From positions 1 through 6,799 of the forward strand of contig CACXNN010000061.1 in assembly GCA_902768995.1 (NCBI GenBank): a stretch of DNA of 6,799 nucleotides, given 5' to 3'. Of this stretch, positions 1-6,078 are shown piece after piece. Position numbers and translations under genes: made by a program. Below the pieces are notes generated by a model, which did no database searches, was not told the origin of the DNA, and saw only the letters and a program-made list of their open reading frames with translations. Every line of letters begins with the position of its first letter. Position 1 is the first letter of the stretch. The DNA comes from an uncultured Eubacteriales bacterium (GTDB taxonomy: Bacteria > Bacillota > Clostridia > Christensenellales > CAG-138).

Positions 1-359
1 ACTTCTCCCGCCTGGGGGTACAGCCGGATGTGACGAATGGACAGGGTGCGAAAGAGCAGAGCGGCATCCGCCACCCGCTCCGGGCTGGCCGACACGCCCT
101 TGCGGGTGTACAAGCTTTCGAAAACCTGCAGGATATCGGGCTCGATATGCTCCTTGGGCACGTCGGGGAGCCGGGCCGCGCATCGGTCGATCTCCTCCGC
201 CACGGCTTCCTGATACACCCGGTGCAGCTCCTTCTGGCCGTAAGCCGCCCCCTGTAGAGATAGAAACAGAGCCATGAGCCGCCACAGGAAGGGCATGGAT
301 TCGTCAGTGCGGATATCCACCAGCGTTCCGTAGAGGTCAAAGATATAGGTTTCAATCAT
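1..359 (-). CDS. HAD-superfamily hydrolase, N-terminal 119 residues (3' end outside window)
   Basis: The protein begins MIETYIFDLYGTLVDI, which is HAD motif I: a beta strand ending in the nucleophile Asp8, then Gly11-Thr12. The residue two after the nucleophile is Tyr10, where HAD phosphatases usually have a second Asp; Tyr at this position is known in haloacid dehalogenases and some other subfamily I members. Residues of about 20-110 look mostly helical and fit a C1-type cap, ending in an IRLYPQAGE stretch that in relatives precedes motif II. Motifs II-IV, which would identify the substrate class, lie beyond the window. The ATG shares four bases (ATGA) with the stop of the membrane protein gene upstream. 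No Shine-Dalgarno is well placed before it, so translation probably depends on coupling to that gene. The start is firm because motif I follows at once. The family is clear; the substrate cannot be told. Confidence 0.88.
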   Translation of the reverse strand, partial: MIETYIFDLYGTLVDIRTDESMPFLWRLMALFLSLQGAAYGQKELHRVYQEAVAEEIDRCAARLPDVPKEHIEPDILQVFESLYTRKGVSASPERVADAALLFRTLSIRHIRLYPQAGE

Positions 360-2473
360 GGCTGAGAAACGCGGACGATCTCCAGCTTCTTGCGGGGGAT
401 GATCCGAGGCTTGGCCTTCGTTTCGATCACCCGGGGCTGCTTGCTGCCGCTCTCATGGGCGGCGGCCTCGGTACGTCCTGCCGACTGCTCCGCCGGGGCA
501 GGCTCCGCCGCCTGACCCTCATGGACCGGCGCGAAGGGCATGGTGTCGTCCGAGGACATCATGACCGGCCGTGTATGGGTTTTATGGGTGGGCACCGCCG
601 TGATCTCCCCCGTCCGACGGTCCGGCTTGACCCCCGTGGTCTGGGCGGGTGCCAGGGTCCTGGCGGCCGTGTTAGATACGATCGTCACGGATGAAACAGC
701 TTTAGCGGGTTCCTCCTCCTGCCCCACGGCGGGCATCCGATCCGTCCGATCCATATACCGGAGCTTGGCGGGCTGCAGATACCCGAACTGATCGTGGACC
801 GCGTCGCCCCCTGCCTTGACCGGTATGGGGCCGGTGGGCGTCTTGCGGGGGCCGAAGGGGCGGAGGGCGGATTCCTTGGGGAGCCAGCGCCGCACGTTCA
901 GCTCCGCCACATGGAAGATGACGGCAAGGAGCAGGAACACCAGCAGCAGGGCGAACACGATCAGGGACACCATTCGAAAGAGCCGGATGTACAGCTCCGT
1001 GTCGTAGATGGTACCCGTCACGTCCACCCGCTCCCCCGGCTGGATGGGCGGCAGGCTGGTGGGCTTGGGCGCCGTCAAGGGGGAAAGGTCCAGCGTCATG
1101 GGGACCGAAGCGTACTGGTTCTGGGCCGGGTCCATGGCGGTCAGCACGAATGTCAACGACCGGGTGCCGGCGGGGACCACGAACTCCTTTTCGAAGGTCG
1201 TGGCGCCGGTTGCCAAAAAGTCGTATTCGTTGACCACTCCTTTGAAATAGTCGCCCTCAGTGACCACAGCGTTTCGGATGGGGACCTTGGAATCGTTGCG
1301 TATCTCGAACAGCACCTTCATCCGGTTGGACCCGTCGTCGTTCTGCACGGAATCCTCCAGGGTGACGGACAACTTCAGACGCACCTGATCGGAATCCACG
1401 AAGGGCAGGACCTCATAGGCGGAGGGGCTCTTGACGGAAAAGGTGCCGCCCACGCAGTCCACGCCGGTGGCTTCGAAGGAGATATAGCGGACGGACCCCG
1501 AGGAAACGGCTGACGGCACCGTGCAGGAAACGGTCTTCTCCTCCTTGGCGTCCAGGGCGATCCCGTCCTCGATCAAGGTGCCGATCTCGTCCGTCAGCCG
1601 GATATCGGTCATGGGATGGGTGCCGTCGTTGATGAGCGTGATCCGAAACAGGGTGCCCTCAGCGGTGGCGGGATACTTCTCCACCACCATGGAAAGATCC
1701 ACCTGCACGTACTCCACGGTCACCGTCTGGGATGCAGACGATTTGGATTCCACGCCCCGCACCGTGTACTGGGCCGTTGGGTTCAGCTCCAGGGCGCTGT
1801 TCCCCATGGTGAAGGTGGCCTTGGCCTCCATCTTTTCCCCGGCGTTCAGGCTGTTCTTGGGCAGCGTCACGCTGGTCTGAGAGATGCCCATATCCTGCAG
1901 CGTCAGGTTGGTCATGTCGAACTTGGTGTCGTTCACGAGGGTATAGGTCACCGTGACGGGATCCCCTTCCCTTGCCAGCAGCACGTCCGGCTCCATGCTC
2001 ACCCCCATGACGGGCTCTATAAACCGTTCGATGCGGATGGGGATAGACAGGACGTGATCCGTGAGGATGGGCTCCTCGTGGGCCTCGTCCTCCTCTGCGA
2101 AGGATACGGTCTGCCAGGTCAGCTGGAAGGACAGCTCCCGGTCGAATTCGTCCTCCTCGATGCGCACCTTCTCCAGGGTGAATTCCAGCACGTCGTTGGC
2201 GGAAATGGTGAGGGTGTCCGCTATGAGCTTGGGCTCCTCCAAAAGATCCCCCTGGAGCGTCAGGGCATCGAGGACGTAGTCCTCCTCCAAAGTATTTTTC
2301 AGGGTGAAGCGGAAGAAGGTCATGTCCCCGGCCTCGCTGAGCAGGCAGTCCGGGTCCGCTTCCACGGTCAGCGTCAATGGCTCCTCGTTCTCTGCCCACG
2401 CTGGAAAGGCCGTCAACAGCAGGACGACCGCCAGCAGCAGCATATAGAATTGGAACCCTTTACCCTTCCTCAT
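356..2473 (-). CDS. Uncharacterised single-pass membrane protein with repeated extracytoplasmic beta-sandwich modules and a long disordered tail
   Basis: I do not recognise this 705-aa protein as a named family. Residues 1-27 form a signal peptide (basic start, hydrophobic core at about 11-22, likely cleavage after Ala-Trp-Ala27). Residues of about 30-460 seem to hold four degenerate modules of about 100 residues, each with a strand pair around an Asn: FTLKN at 56-60, YTLVN at 177-181, RITLIN at 277-282 and FEIRN at 389-393. This pattern resembles CARDB or DUF11-type Ig-like surface domains. A Pro-rich linker (about 465-480) leads to one transmembrane helix at about 501-522, followed by basic residues (RRW), which puts the last roughly 180 residues in the cytoplasm. 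That tail is rich in Pro, Ala, Thr and charge and looks disordered. The GGAGG before the ATG lies inside yigZ with a short 3-nt spacer. Met11 is a poorer start because it would remove the basic n-region. It is probably co-transcribed with yigZ and the HAD gene. The topology is well supported; the function is unknown. Confidence 0.86.
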   Translation of the reverse strand: MRKGKGFQFYMLLLAVVLLLTAFPAWAENEEPLTLTVEADPDCLLSEAGDMTFFRFTLKNTLEEDYVLDALTLQGDLLEEPKLIADTLTISANDVLEFTLEKVRIEEDEFDRELSFQLTWQTVSFAEEDEAHEEPILTDHVLSIPIRIERFIEPVMGVSMEPDVLLAREGDPVTVTYTLVNDTKFDMTNLTLQDMGISQTSVTLPKNSLNAGEKMEAKATFTMGNSALELNPTAQYTVRGVESKSSASQTVTVEYVQVDLSMVVEKYPATAEGTLFRITLINDGTHPMTDIRLTDEIGTLIEDGIALDAKEEKTVSCTVPSAVSSGSVRYISFEATGVDCVGGTFSVKSPSAYEVLPFVDSDQVRLKLSVTLEDSVQNDDGSNRMKVLFEIRNDSKVPIRNAVVTEGDYFKGVVNEYDFLATGATTFEKEFVVPAGTRSLTFVLTAMDPAQNQYASVPMTLDLSPLTAPKPTSLPPIQPGERVDVTGTIYDTELYIRLFRMVSLIVFALLLVFLLLAVIFHVAELNVRRWLPKESALRPFGPRKTPTGPIPVKAGGDAVHDQFGYLQPAKLRYMDRTDRMPAVGQEEEPAKAVSSVTIVSNTAARTLAPAQTTGVKPDRRTGEITAVPTHKTHTRPVMMSSDDTMPFAPVHEGQAAEPAPAEQSAGRTEAAAHESGSKQPRVIETKAKPRIIPRKKLEIVRVSQP

Positions 2474-3107
2474 GATCCTCCAAAGGTCGATACTCCCGGT
2501 CGATGACCTGTCCTGTCAGGGAACCGGCGCTTTGATCGTAAACAGCATCCATAAATGATTTCGTCTTCTCCGCCTCGATGGCAGCGATACAGCGGACCAT
2601 CTCCCCGTACTCCGGTCCCAGCGTCGCGCCCTGTTTGCGCGCCTCCTGCTGGAACATGGCCCACTGATGGTAGGGAACGTGGAACTCAACGAGATCGCAG
2701 GGCGTCATGCGCACGACCCCTGCCGCCCGGATGGCCTCCGAACAGCTCTTGGAATAGGCCCGCACCAGGCCCCCGGTGCCCAGGAGGATGCCGCCGAAAT
2801 ATCGGGTCACCACGCAGAGCACGTCGGTCACGCACGCCCCCCGAAGGGCGTCCATCATGGGCATGCCCGCCGTGCCGCCTGGCTCCCCGTCGTCGGAGAA
2901 GCGGGCGATCTCCCCCTTTTTGCCCACCGAGTAGGCGTAGCAATTGTGGGTGGCGTCCCAATACTGCTTGCGGAGGGCCGCCAGCTTTTCCAAGGCTTCG
3001 CTCTCCGTGGAGATAGGAAAGCACTGGCCGATGAACCGGGACTTGTTGATCACCAGCTCCACGCTGGCGGGCCCCTTCACGGTGCGATAGGAAGTTCCCT
3101 GATCCAT
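2460..3107 (-). CDS. yigZ: YigZ/IMPACT (UPF0029) family protein
   Basis: This 215-aa protein has the usual length and two-part plan of bacterial YigZ (YvyE in Bacillus). Residues of about 15-125 are the IMPACT domain: KSRFIG at 22-27, ATHNCYAY at 52-59, SDDGEPGGTAGMP at 71-83 and TRYFGGILLGTGGLVRAY at 101-118, all hallmark blocks. Residues of about 138-205 fit the DUF1949 domain, which has an EF-G-like fold. Eukaryotic IMPACT regulates the eIF2 kinase GCN2; the bacterial role is unsettled, and the fold suggests RNA or nucleic acid binding. The ATG at 3107 is the only ATG, GTG or TTG in frame after the stop codon at 3194-3192, so this start is firm. Its ribosome binding site is weak: GGGA at 3117-3114 is close to the start, and AAGGAG at 3130-3125 is about 17 nt away. 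The 3' end overlaps the next gene by 14 bp. A promoter candidate lies in the 84-bp gap upstream. Confidence 0.95.
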   Translation of the reverse strand: MDQGTSYRTVKGPASVELVINKSRFIGQCFPISTESEALEKLAALRKQYWDATHNCYAYSVGKKGEIARFSDDGEPGGTAGMPMMDALRGACVTDVLCVVTRYFGGILLGTGGLVRAYSKSCSEAIRAAGVVRMTPCDLVEFHVPYHQWAMFQQEARKQGATLGPEYGEMVRCIAAIEAEKTKSFMDAVYDQSAGSLTGQVIDREYRPLEDHEEG

Positions 3108-3146
3108 TGGCTTTCCCGTTTCGACTCCTTCCCCATATTCGATGTC

Positions 3147-3175
3147 ATAGTAGCAAATCTGCCGCCTAAAAGCAA
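3147..3175 (-). promoter_or_regulatory. Candidate sigma-A-type promoter for yigZ
   Basis: Reading the minus strand, TTGCTT (3175-3170) serves as a -35, followed by a 17-bp spacer and TACTAT (3152-3147) as a -10. The -10 is preceded by TGC, giving an extended -10 (TGn). The -35 matches TTGACA at only three positions and the -10 matches TATAAT at four, but the exact 17-bp spacing and the TG element strengthen it. A start near 3140 would give a leader of about 33 nt to the yigZ ATG. It is the best promoter-like site I see in the gap between nfo and yigZ, which fits this being the head of the yigZ, membrane protein and HAD operon. It is read from sequence alone. Confidence 0.45.
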
Positions 3176-3199
3176 GTTTCGGCCCGATTTGTTACAAAT
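3154..3199 (-). repeat. Palindrome over the nfo stop codon with a third matching arm near the yigZ -10
   Basis: On the minus strand ATTTGT-A-ACAAAT (3199-3187) is a perfect 6+1+6 palindrome spanning the nfo TAA. A further arm, GATTTG (3159-3154), can pair with CAAATC (3191-3186). That second pairing is backed by an inner GCCG (3183-3180 region)/CGGC (3164-3161 region) match and encloses a 15-nt loop. The two foldings exclude each other. No T-tract follows the outer hairpin, so it is not a standard terminator. It could be a protein-binding operator overlapping the candidate promoter spacer, a 3'-end stabilising hairpin for nfo mRNA, or chance. Confidence 0.4.
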
Positions 3200-4034
3200 T
3201 GTCCACGGCTTCGCCCAGCAGGAGCCCGATCTCCCGTGCGTAGCCGGAAAGGTCCTCCTGGGGCGTCTCCAGGATCATGGGGAGCTGGGTAAGGGCCGGA
3301 TGGTTCACTAGCGCCAGCAGGGCGTCGAGGCCGATGCACCCCTTGCCGATGGGGGCGTGGCGGTCTTTGTGACTCTCCAGGGGGAACAGGGAATCGTTGA
3401 CGTGGAGGGCTTTGAGCCGGTCGAGGCCGATATGCCGGTCGAACTGCTCCAGCACCCCATTGAGATCGTATACGATGTCGTACCCCGCGGCGAACACGTG
3501 GCAGGTATCCAGGCACACGCCCACCTTCTCCTGCAGCTCCACCCGGCGAAGTATCTCTCCCATCTCCTCAAAGGTGCCGCCGATCTCGCTCCCCTGCCCC
3601 GCCATGGTCTCGATGAGGACGGTAGCGGCCGTATCCGGCTTCAGCAGGGTGTTGAGGAGGGCCGCCGTCTTCTCGATGCCCGCCTCGCTCCCCTGCCCCA
3701 CGTGGCTGCCGGGATGGAAATTGTAGAGGTTGCCGGGGAACGATCCCATGCGGACCAGATCGTCGCCCATGGCCATGGCGGCGAACTCCTGGACCCTAGG
3801 ATCGGCGGCGCAGGGGTTCAGGGTATAGGGGGCGTGGGCCACGATGGGCAGCATGTCCCTCTCCCGCAGCAGCGCCATGAGGGCCGCAGCATCCTCCTGG
3901 TCCAGGGCCTTCGCCTTGCTGCCCCGAGGGTTGCGAAGAAAGAACTGGAAGGTGTTGGCCCGGATGCTCAATGCGTCCTGGCCCATGCGCAGCAGCCCCT
4001 TGGAGGGGGAAAGATGGCAGCCGATCCGAATCAT
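3192..4034 (-). CDS. nfo: Endonuclease IV (AP endonuclease, deoxyribonuclease IV)
   Basis: The product is a cytoplasmic DNA-repair enzyme of base excision repair. It cuts the DNA backbone 5' of abasic sites and clears blocked 3' ends, using a trinuclear metal centre in a TIM barrel. At 280 aa it matches the family length (E. coli 285 aa). All nine expected metal ligands can be placed: His67 (in VAHAPY), His107 (NFHPGSH), Glu142 (LIETMAGQGSE), Asp176 and His179 (CLDTCH), His211 (LHVND), Asp224 and His226 (KDRH) and Glu256 (ILETP). The enzyme should therefore be active. The ATG is preceded by AAGGAGG at 4046-4040 with a 5-nt spacer, so the start is secure. The gene lies between an intrinsic terminator upstream and the yigZ promoter region downstream. 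No clear promoter fits between the terminator and its Shine-Dalgarno, so expression may come from readthrough or from inside the upstream gene. Confidence 0.97.
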   Translation of the reverse strand: MIRIGCHLSPSKGLLRMGQDALSIRANTFQFFLRNPRGSKAKALDQEDAAALMALLRERDMLPIVAHAPYTLNPCAADPRVQEFAAMAMGDDLVRMGSFPGNLYNFHPGSHVGQGSEAGIEKTAALLNTLLKPDTAATVLIETMAGQGSEIGGTFEEMGEILRRVELQEKVGVCLDTCHVFAAGYDIVYDLNGVLEQFDRHIGLDRLKALHVNDSLFPLESHKDRHAPIGKGCIGLDALLALVNHPALTQLPMILETPQEDLSGYAREIGLLLGEAVDNL

Positions 4035-4039
4035 AGGGT

Positions 4040-4046
4040 CCTCCTT
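4040..4046 (-). promoter_or_regulatory. nfo ribosome binding site directly after a terminator T-tract
   Basis: AAGGAGG lies five bases before the nfo ATG and is a near-perfect Shine-Dalgarno. It is unusual in being separated from the T-run of the upstream terminator by a single base. A transcript ending in that T-run would lack this site. Confidence 0.85.
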
Positions 4047-4047
4047 G

Positions 4048-4081
4048 AAAAAATGGGCCGCTGCCCTAAAGGCGGCGACCC
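4048..4081 (-). terminator. Rho-independent terminator after the acetoacetate--CoA ligase gene
   Basis: On the minus strand the transcript can fold as GGGTCGC (4081-4075) with GCGGCCC (4061-4055), seven pairs with one G-U wobble. A C-A mismatch follows, then GCC (4073-4071) with GGC (4065-4063), closing a five-base TTTAG loop. An A and six Ts (4053-4048) follow the stem. The hairpin begins nine bases after the ligase stop codon. No comparable T-run is present for the opposite strand, so it acts in the minus direction. By eye this is the clearest terminator in the window. Confidence 0.82.
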
Positions 4082-4090
4082 GTACCCGTT

Positions 4091-6052
4091 TTATTTCTGC
4101 AGCTCCGGCAGCAGAGCCTCGAAGTAGTCCAAGGACTCCGGGTTGCCCAGGGCCTCCCGGTTGGTGATCCTCCGTCCGTTCACCAGGTTGGTCACGGCGG
4201 ACTCCACCTTCTTCCCGTTGAAGGTCTTAGGGAGGTCCGGCACGGCGTAGATCAGGGCCGGCACGTGCCGGGGGGACGCCTTGGTCCTAAGGTCCTTCTT
4301 GATCCGCTTCTTCAGCTCCTCGGTGAGCTCGGCTCCGGGGGCAAGCTGTACGAAGAGCAGGATCCGCTGGTCGTCGTGGTACATCTGCCCGATGGCCAGG
4401 CTGTCCTGGACCTCCGGGAGCTTCTCCACGATATTGTAGATCTCTGCGGTGCCGATGCGCACGCCGGAGGGCTTCAGCACGGAGTCGGACCGGCCGAAGT
4501 AGGTGACGCCGCCGGTCTCGCTGTTGAACTGGACGTAGTCCCCGTGGTGCCAGATGCCGGGGTACACCCGGAAGTAGGCGTTCATGTACCGCTCGCCGTC
4601 GGGATCATTGGCGAACCATATGGGCATGCTGGGCTCCGGGATCTCGCAGACCAGCTCGCCCTGCGTGTCCCGGACAGGCTTGCCGTTCTCGTCGTAGCAT
4701 TCGATCTTCATGCCCAGGCCCGGGGCCTGCAGCTCGCCCACGTACACGGGGCTCAGCAGGTTCCCGATGCAGAAGCAGCCGTTGATGTCCGTGCCGCCGG
4801 CGATGGAGTTGAAATGCAGGTCCTGCTTGATCTCCCGATACACGAATCGGAACCCCTCCTCGCTGAGGGCGGAGCCGGTCTGGGAAATCATGCGAAGCTT
4901 CCGTAGGTCCGCATGCTCCCTGGGGTTGAAGCCCGCAGCCATCAGGGCGTGGATATAGCTGGCGGAGAGGCCGAAGACGGTGACCCCCTCCTCCTCCAGC
5001 ACCTTCCAGATGGCGTCGAGATCGGGATAGGACGGGTTCCCGTCGTAGAGGACGATGCTGCTGCCCGCCCCCAGGGTGGCAGCCTGCCAGTTCCACATCA
5101 TCCAGCTGCAGGTGGTGATGTACAGCATCCGGTCCGAGGGCTTCATATCGTGGTGCAGTACCAGCTCCTTCAGCTGGTTGATCAGGAGCCCGCCTACGGA
5201 CTGGACCATGCACTTGGGCTTGCCGGTGGTGCCGGAGGAGAACATGACCACGGTGGGGTCGTTGAACTCCCGCTGCTCGTACACGAAGGGCTCTGGTACG
5301 GCCTTGGCGAGGAAATCCTCGTAGAGCACAGCGTTGGGCACGGTGGCGATATCCTCCGGCTTGCCCGCGTAGTGGACCACCACTACCTTCTTGAGCCCCT
5401 CCATGCGGGCCGCCACCTGGGCAGCGTTGGGCAGGGTATCGAATTCCTTGCCCTTGTAGTAGTACCCGTCCGTGGTAAACAGGACTTTGGGGGATACCTG
5501 ACCCAGCCGGTCGAAGGCGGCGCCGGGGCCGATATCCGTGGCGCAGGAGCACCAGACCCCGCCCACGGCCGCGGTGGCCAGCATGGCGATGATGGTCTCA
5601 GGGAGGTTCGGAAGATAGGCGGACACCGCGTCCCCGGCCCCCACGCCCAGCTCCCGGAGGGCCGTAGCCAGGCGGAAGGTCTGCTCCTTCACGTCCTTCC
5701 AGGTGAGCACCCGGCGGACCTTGTCCTCGCCCCGGAAGATCAGGCACGCTTCGTCGTTGGCTTCATGGCGCAGCAGGTTCTCCGCATAGTTCAGCCGGCA
5801 GCCGGGGAACCACTTGGCTCCGGGGAATCTGTGGATGTCGTCCACGGTCCTCTCGTAGCCCACGGAATGGACGATGTCCAGATACCGGAACAGTATATCC
5901 CAAAAGGCCTCCGGCTCGTCCACGGAGAAGCGATAGAGCTCCCTGTAGCTCCGATAGTTCCGGCCCTTCTCCCGGTTCACCAGCTCCATGAAGGCGTACA
6001 TGTTGGAAGCCTTCTGCACCTCTTCACTGGGGGTCCACAACAGCTCGCGCAT
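4091..6052 (-). CDS. Acetoacetate--CoA ligase (acetoacetyl-CoA synthetase)
   Basis: This 653-aa member of the adenylate-forming (ANL) superfamily should activate acetoacetate with ATP and CoA to acetoacetyl-CoA, AMP and pyrophosphate. Order of motifs: an ACS-like N-terminal region (about 1-100, with WFPGCRLNYAENLL at 81-94); the phosphate-binding loop FSSGTTGKPK at 271-280; TTCSWMMWNW at 313-322, resembling the TTxGWMMWN block of acetoacetyl-CoA synthetases; AGGTDI at 418-423 in place of the usual YGxTE; HGDY at 503-506 with Asp505; the hinge GRSDSVLKPSGVRIG at 520-534; and NGKK at 612-615, where Lys614 is the likely adenylation lysine. The C-terminal NGRRITNREALGNPESLDYF (625-644) also fits this subfamily better than acetyl-CoA synthetase. 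The reading frame stays open up to 6175, but AAGGAG at 6064-6059 marks the ATG at 6052, and the longer form would run into the preceding gene. It is 26 bp downstream of the DUF362 gene and is followed by a terminator. A related short-chain acid could be the true substrate. Confidence 0.92.
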   Translation of the reverse strand: MRELLWTPSEEVQKASNMYAFMELVNREKGRNYRSYRELYRFSVDEPEAFWDILFRYLDIVHSVGYERTVDDIHRFPGAKWFPGCRLNYAENLLRHEANDEACLIFRGEDKVRRVLTWKDVKEQTFRLATALRELGVGAGDAVSAYLPNLPETIIAMLATAAVGGVWCSCATDIGPGAAFDRLGQVSPKVLFTTDGYYYKGKEFDTLPNAAQVAARMEGLKKVVVVHYAGKPEDIATVPNAVLYEDFLAKAVPEPFVYEQREFNDPTVVMFSSGTTGKPKCMVQSVGGLLINQLKELVLHHDMKPSDRMLYITTCSWMMWNWQAATLGAGSSIVLYDGNPSYPDLDAIWKVLEEEGVTVFGLSASYIHALMAAGFNPREHADLRKLRMISQTGSALSEEGFRFVYREIKQDLHFNSIAGGTDINGCFCIGNLLSPVYVGELQAPGLGMKIECYDENGKPVRDTQGELVCEIPEPSMPIWFANDPDGERYMNAYFRVYPGIWHHGDYVQFNSETGGVTYFGRSDSVLKPSGVRIGTAEIYNIVEKLPEVQDSLAIGQMYHDDQRILLFVQLAPGAELTEELKKRIKKDLRTKASPRHVPALIYAVPDLPKTFNGKKVESAVTNLVNGRRITNREALGNPESLDYFEALLPELQK

Positions 6053-6058
6053 AGGTCT

Positions 6059-6064
6059 CTCCTT
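6059..6064 (-). promoter_or_regulatory. Ribosome binding site that fixes the ligase start at 6052
   Basis: AAGGAG is followed by a six-base spacer (AGACCT) and ATG. The alternative in-frame ATGs at 6067 and 6175 have no such site; the one at 6175 lies inside the preceding gene and would add 41 residues unlike any acyl-CoA ligase N-terminus. Confidence 0.82.
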
Positions 6065-6078
6065 CATACAATGATTTG

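Noticed and set aside
794..1513. A 239-codon open frame on the plus strand
   Set aside because: It is antisense to the membrane protein's linker and transmembrane region, with compositionally biased translation and no independent support.
1659..2399. A 246-codon minus-strand frame inside the membrane protein gene
   Set aside because: It is an alternative frame of the same GC-rich DNA, giving a Gly/Arg/His-rich translation with no ribosome binding site or domain evidence.
1616..2506. A 296-codon open frame on the plus strand, opposite the membrane protein gene
   Set aside because: It is a shadow of the GC-rich minus-strand gene: the translation is low-complexity (rich in Gly, His, Leu, Gln), has no recognisable domain, and sits opposite a gene with a convincing signal peptide and transmembrane helix.
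3154..3191. The hairpin after nfo as an intrinsic terminator
   Set aside because: The stem is imperfect with a 15-nt loop and is not followed by a T-tract, so it is recorded as a repeat instead.
4091..4190. A promoter for nfo within the 3' end of the ligase gene
   Set aside because: TTGGAC and an AGAAAT preceded by TGC are present, but they are 28 bases apart, too far for a standard promoter, and no other pair was convincing.
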